Shown here piece by piece: positions 5,333-6,864 of a stretch of DNA of 6,864 bases. The number at the start of each line of letters is the position of its first letter. Position 1 is the first letter of the stretch. The stretch is from Terriglobia bacterium (lineage in GTDB: Bacteria > Acidobacteriota > Terriglobia > UBA7540): positions 1 through 6,864 of the forward strand of contig JASHTR010000003.1 of the NCBI GenBank assembly GCA_030040455.1, read 5' to 3'. A program made the position numbers and the translations under genes. The notes below the pieces were generated by a model that did not search any database, was not told where the DNA came from, and saw only the letters and a list, made by a program, of their open reading frames with translations.

Positions 5333-6091
5333 ATGGCGAATAGAAAGCGAGTTCTTGCTGTTTTAGTCGGTTTGCTGGGAGTGGTTTTGCTGGCAGGTGC
5401 GTGTCACAAGAAGAAGATTGCCGCACCACCGCCTCCTGCGCCGCCGCCGAAGCCTGCTGCCCCCACCGTTTCATTGACGGCAGAGCCCAGCACGATTGAA
5501 AAGGGTCAGTCTTCGACGCTGAGCTGGACTTCCACGAATGCCACCAGCCTGGATCTCGAGCCCACCATCGGGTCCGTTCAGGCACAGGGATCGACCAGTG
5601 TAACGCCTGATGACTCGACGACGTATACGATCACCGCGACCGGCCCGGGCGGAACCGCGACGGACACGGCGCGCGTCACCGTCACTACGCCGCCACCGCC
5701 GCCACCGCCACCCGCTCCGACAGTGTCTGAGGAGGACCTCTTCAACCGCAATATCAAGGACGCCTATTTTGACTTCAACAAGTCAACGATCCGTCCGGAT
5801 GCGGCCCAGGCCCTCACGGCGGACGCTGACTTCCTCAAGCAGCATCCTGACATCAGCTTCACGATTGAAGGACACTGCGACGAGCGAGGAAGCGAAGAAT
5901 ACAACCTCGGCCTGGGTGACCGTCGCGCCACTGCTGTCAAAAACTTCCTGGTGAACCTCGGAGTTTCTGCAGACACGATCACGACCATTTCTTATGGGAA
6001 GGATCGCCCGTTCTGTACGGATCACACCGAGGATTGCTGGCAGCAAAACCGCCGTGGCCACTTGGTATACGGCACTGAATCCAAGCAGTAA
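5333..6091 (+). CDS. pal: Pal, peptidoglycan-associated lipoprotein with an extra Ig-like domain
   Basis: Pal is the outer-membrane lipoprotein that binds peptidoglycan and TolB. The 252-aa product has a lipoprotein signal (basic NRKR, hydrophobic core, LLAGAC) with lipidated Cys24; the lipobox is slightly atypical (Ala-Gly-Ala before Cys). A proline-rich linker covers residues 31-44, an Ig-like beta-sandwich about 45-118 (EPSTIEKGQSSTLSWTSTNA and TTYTITATGPGGTATDTARV), and a second polyproline linker 120-128. The OmpA-like domain covers about 138-248: YFDFNKSTIRPDA, then IEGHCDERGSEEYNLGLGDR with the Asp183 and Arg198 region expected to hold diaminopimelate, and a final QNRRGHLVY. Cys228 and Cys235 could form a disulfide. 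E. coli Pal is about 173 aa and lacks the Ig-like part. GGAGG at 5321-5325, 7 bases from ATG, fixes the start. Confidence 0.94.
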   Translation: MANRKRVLAVLVGLLGVVLLAGACHKKKIAAPPPPAPPPKPAAPTVSLTAEPSTIEKGQSSTLSWTSTNATSLDLEPTIGSVQAQGSTSVTPDDSTTYTITATGPGGTATDTARVTVTTPPPPPPPPAPTVSEEDLFNRNIKDAYFDFNKSTIRPDAAQALTADADFLKQHPDISFTIEGHCDERGSEEYNLGLGDRRATAVKNFLVNLGVSADTITTISYGKDRPFCTDHTEDCWQQNRRGHLVYGTESKQ

Positions 6092-6106
6092 TAAATAACA
6101 GGGGTA

Positions 6107-6150
6107 CGCCGGAGGAGCCGCTGGGCTCCCTCCGGCGCGCTTCTTCCTGC
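6107..6150 (+). terminator. Hairpin terminator after pal
   Basis: Sixteen bases after the pal stop, 6107-6119 pairs with 6124-6137 in a 13-base-pair GC-rich stem with one bulged C (6128) and a GCTG loop. The bases that follow (CGCTTCTTCC) are only moderately T-rich, so it is not a perfect rho-independent terminator, but stem strength and position fit transcription end. Tandem stop codons (TAATAAATAA) lie just before it. Confidence 0.6.
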
Positions 6151-6221
6151 CTGCCCCCTCCGGCCAAATCCCAGTTTTCCAGCCGCTCCAGCGCACGTGT
6201 CGATGCTGTAGCGCCGGTGTC

Positions 6222-6268
6222 TCCGATGTACGGACTCCGATGGACTCCATCGGAGTCCAGAAATCGGA
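6222..6268. repeat. Nested palindrome (cruciform-type hairpin)
   Basis: A perfect 12-base-pair stem (GGACTCCGATGG at 6232-6243, loop ACT, CCATCGGAGTCC at 6247-6258) is enclosed by a second pair, TCCGAT at 6222-6227 with ATCGGA at 6263-6268. The unit is flanked by direct copies of GCGCCGG (6211-6217 and 6271-6277). No T-run follows, so it looks like an intergenic repeat rather than a terminator. Confidence 0.6.
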
Positions 6269-6372
6269 CCGCGCCGGCTTGTCAAGTTAAGTTCAAGACT
6301 TCGTAGACGCAACCGGCGGCTTTGCCGCTCGATATGCGGAAGCCACAAAAGGTGAAGACAAGCAAAGAGCAT

Positions 6373-6451
6373 CTCGCAAAGGCGCAAAGTCACGCAAAGA
6401 AACCCAAGGAATTCCACTTCGCGTTTCTTGGCGCCTTGGCGTCTTTGCGAG
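6373..6451. repeat. 79-base imperfect palindrome of the CGCAAAG/CTTTGCG type
   Basis: CTCGCAAAG at 6373-6381 is matched by CTTTGCGAG at 6443-6451. The arms stay similar all the way to the centre, a GAATTC at 6409-6414. Each arm is built from repeats of the theme CGCAAAG / CGCCAAG. This theme (CGCAAAGACGCAAAG and relatives) is a known dispersed repeat type in many environmental bacteria. No coding capacity. Confidence 0.7.
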
Positions 6452-6495
6452 AGGATGTTAGTTTTTTCATAGATTCACAGGCTTTCCCTACATCA

Positions 6496-6526
6496 GGTGG
6501 CAAAGCCACCGTTCGCGCGAGCGAAC
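6496..6526. repeat. Two tandem hairpins
   Basis: GGTGGC-AAA-GCCACC (6496-6510) is followed directly by GTTCGC-GCGA-GCGAAC (6511-6526). Both stems are perfect 6-mers. The first resembles the GCGGC-TTT-GCCGC hairpin at 6316-6328, in that both are a GC stem around a three-base A or T loop. Probably an interspersed repeat upstream of accC. Confidence 0.45.
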
Positions 6527-6535
6527 CCCCGTCAA

Positions 6536-6544
6536 TGTTATATT
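6536..6544 (+). promoter_or_regulatory. Possible extended -10 upstream of accC
   Basis: TG at 6536-6537, one base, then TATATT at 6539-6544 (5 of 6 to consensus). No good -35 is present; the preceding bases are the GTTCGC hairpin. Transcription would start near 6551 and give accC a leader of about 80 bases. Tentative. Confidence 0.3.
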
Positions 6545-6633
6545 TGAGTGTGCCAGGCGTGGGGCGTCTGAAGCGCAGGCTCGATTGTCTCTGCGCAGTG
6601 AGGGTCGCATAGGTTTTCACCAGGCGAGCTCAA

Positions 6634-6864
6634 ATGTTCAGGAAGATTCTCGTTGCCAACCGTGGGGAGATCGCGCTGCGCGTGATTTGCGCCTGCAAGG
6701 ACCTGGGCATCCGCACAGTTGCGGTGTATTCCGAAGCGGACCGCGATGCGCTGCACACGCGCTTTGCCGATGAGGCCATTTGCATTGGGCCGCCACGGAG
6801 CGCCGAAAGCTACCTTAATATTGCCAGTATCATTTCGGCAGCGGAAGTGACGGATTCCGAAGCC
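6634..6864 (+). CDS. accC: Biotin carboxylase subunit of acetyl-CoA carboxylase, N-terminal part (runs off right edge)
   Basis: AccC uses ATP and bicarbonate to carboxylate biotin on the carrier protein AccB, the first step of malonyl-CoA formation in fatty-acid synthesis; it is cytoplasmic. Only the first 77 codons are in the window. They read as the N-terminal Rossmann-like domain: [17 protein letters not shown] (residues 1-17) with the family hallmark ANRGEIA, then [26 protein letters not shown] and [12 protein letters not shown]. The start ATG at 6634 follows AGGCGAG with a short spacer. No accB precedes it here, although accB-accC is a usual order. Pyruvate or propionyl-CoA carboxylase subunits share this N-terminus, so the exact family member is not certain. 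Confidence 0.85.
   Translation, partial: MFRKILVANRGEIALRVICACKDLGIRTVAVYSEADRDALHTRFADEAICIGPPRSAESYLNIASIISAAEVTDSEA

Larger units (their letters stand above)
6138..6633. other. Gene-free repeat island between pal and accC
   Basis: I see no gene here; the open frames cross palindromes and have no family features. The region carries a cruciform at 6222-6268, a GCGGC-TTT-GCCGC hairpin at 6316-6328, a 79-base palindrome at 6373-6451, two tandem hairpins at 6496-6526, and a GCGCAG/CTGCGC hairpin (6573-6578 with 6591-6596) in the probable accC leader. No tRNA or other known RNA gene was recognised. Confidence 0.65.

Noticed and set aside
6022..6417. 131-codon minus-strand frame covering the end of pal and the repeat island
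   Set aside because: Passes through the terminator hairpin and palindromes; no family features.

Overview
The window carries an almost complete Tol-Pal cell-envelope locus. On the + strand the order is tolQ, tolR, a TolA/TonB-like gene, tolB, a 350-base gap, then pal. The start of accC (biotin carboxylase) follows and runs off the right edge. The organism is a Gram-negative bacterium. High-GC coding with A/T-rich control regions, the proline-rich TonB-like TolA, the Ig-like domain in Pal and the style of the intergenic repeats all suggest Acidobacteriota. That assignment is from memory of the families, not from a database search.

Layout. Bases 1-753 hold two overlapping minus-strand genes of unknown function, each with a strong ribosome binding site; nothing firm lies left of base 141. 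Bases 754-1506 have no convincing gene. They contain a 52-base double palindrome (1068-1119), a roughly 270-base MITE-like repeat with 20-base terminal inverted repeats (1131-1403) and, just outside it, a good candidate promoter for tolQ. Bases 1507-4976 hold tolQ-tolR-tolA-tolB with gaps of 13, 78 and 67 bases, so they are probably one operon. Bases 4977-5332 are non-coding, with small hairpins and a candidate promoter for pal. Pal (5333-6091) ends in a strong hairpin, probably a terminator. Bases 6138-6633 are a second repeat-rich island with four or more palindromes, ending in the accC start at 6634.

How the genes work together. TolQ and TolR form the proton-driven inner-membrane motor. 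The TolA-like protein spans the periplasm, TolB is the periplasmic propeller, and Pal is the outer-membrane lipoprotein that holds peptidoglycan. Together they keep the outer membrane attached and drive its constriction at division. ybgC and cpoB (ybgF), frequent neighbours in Proteobacteria, are absent here.

I found no clearly new biological system. The items most worth a second look are the two repeat islands flanking the Tol-Pal locus, the Ig-like insertion in Pal, the short TonB-like TolA, and the long structured gap before pal.
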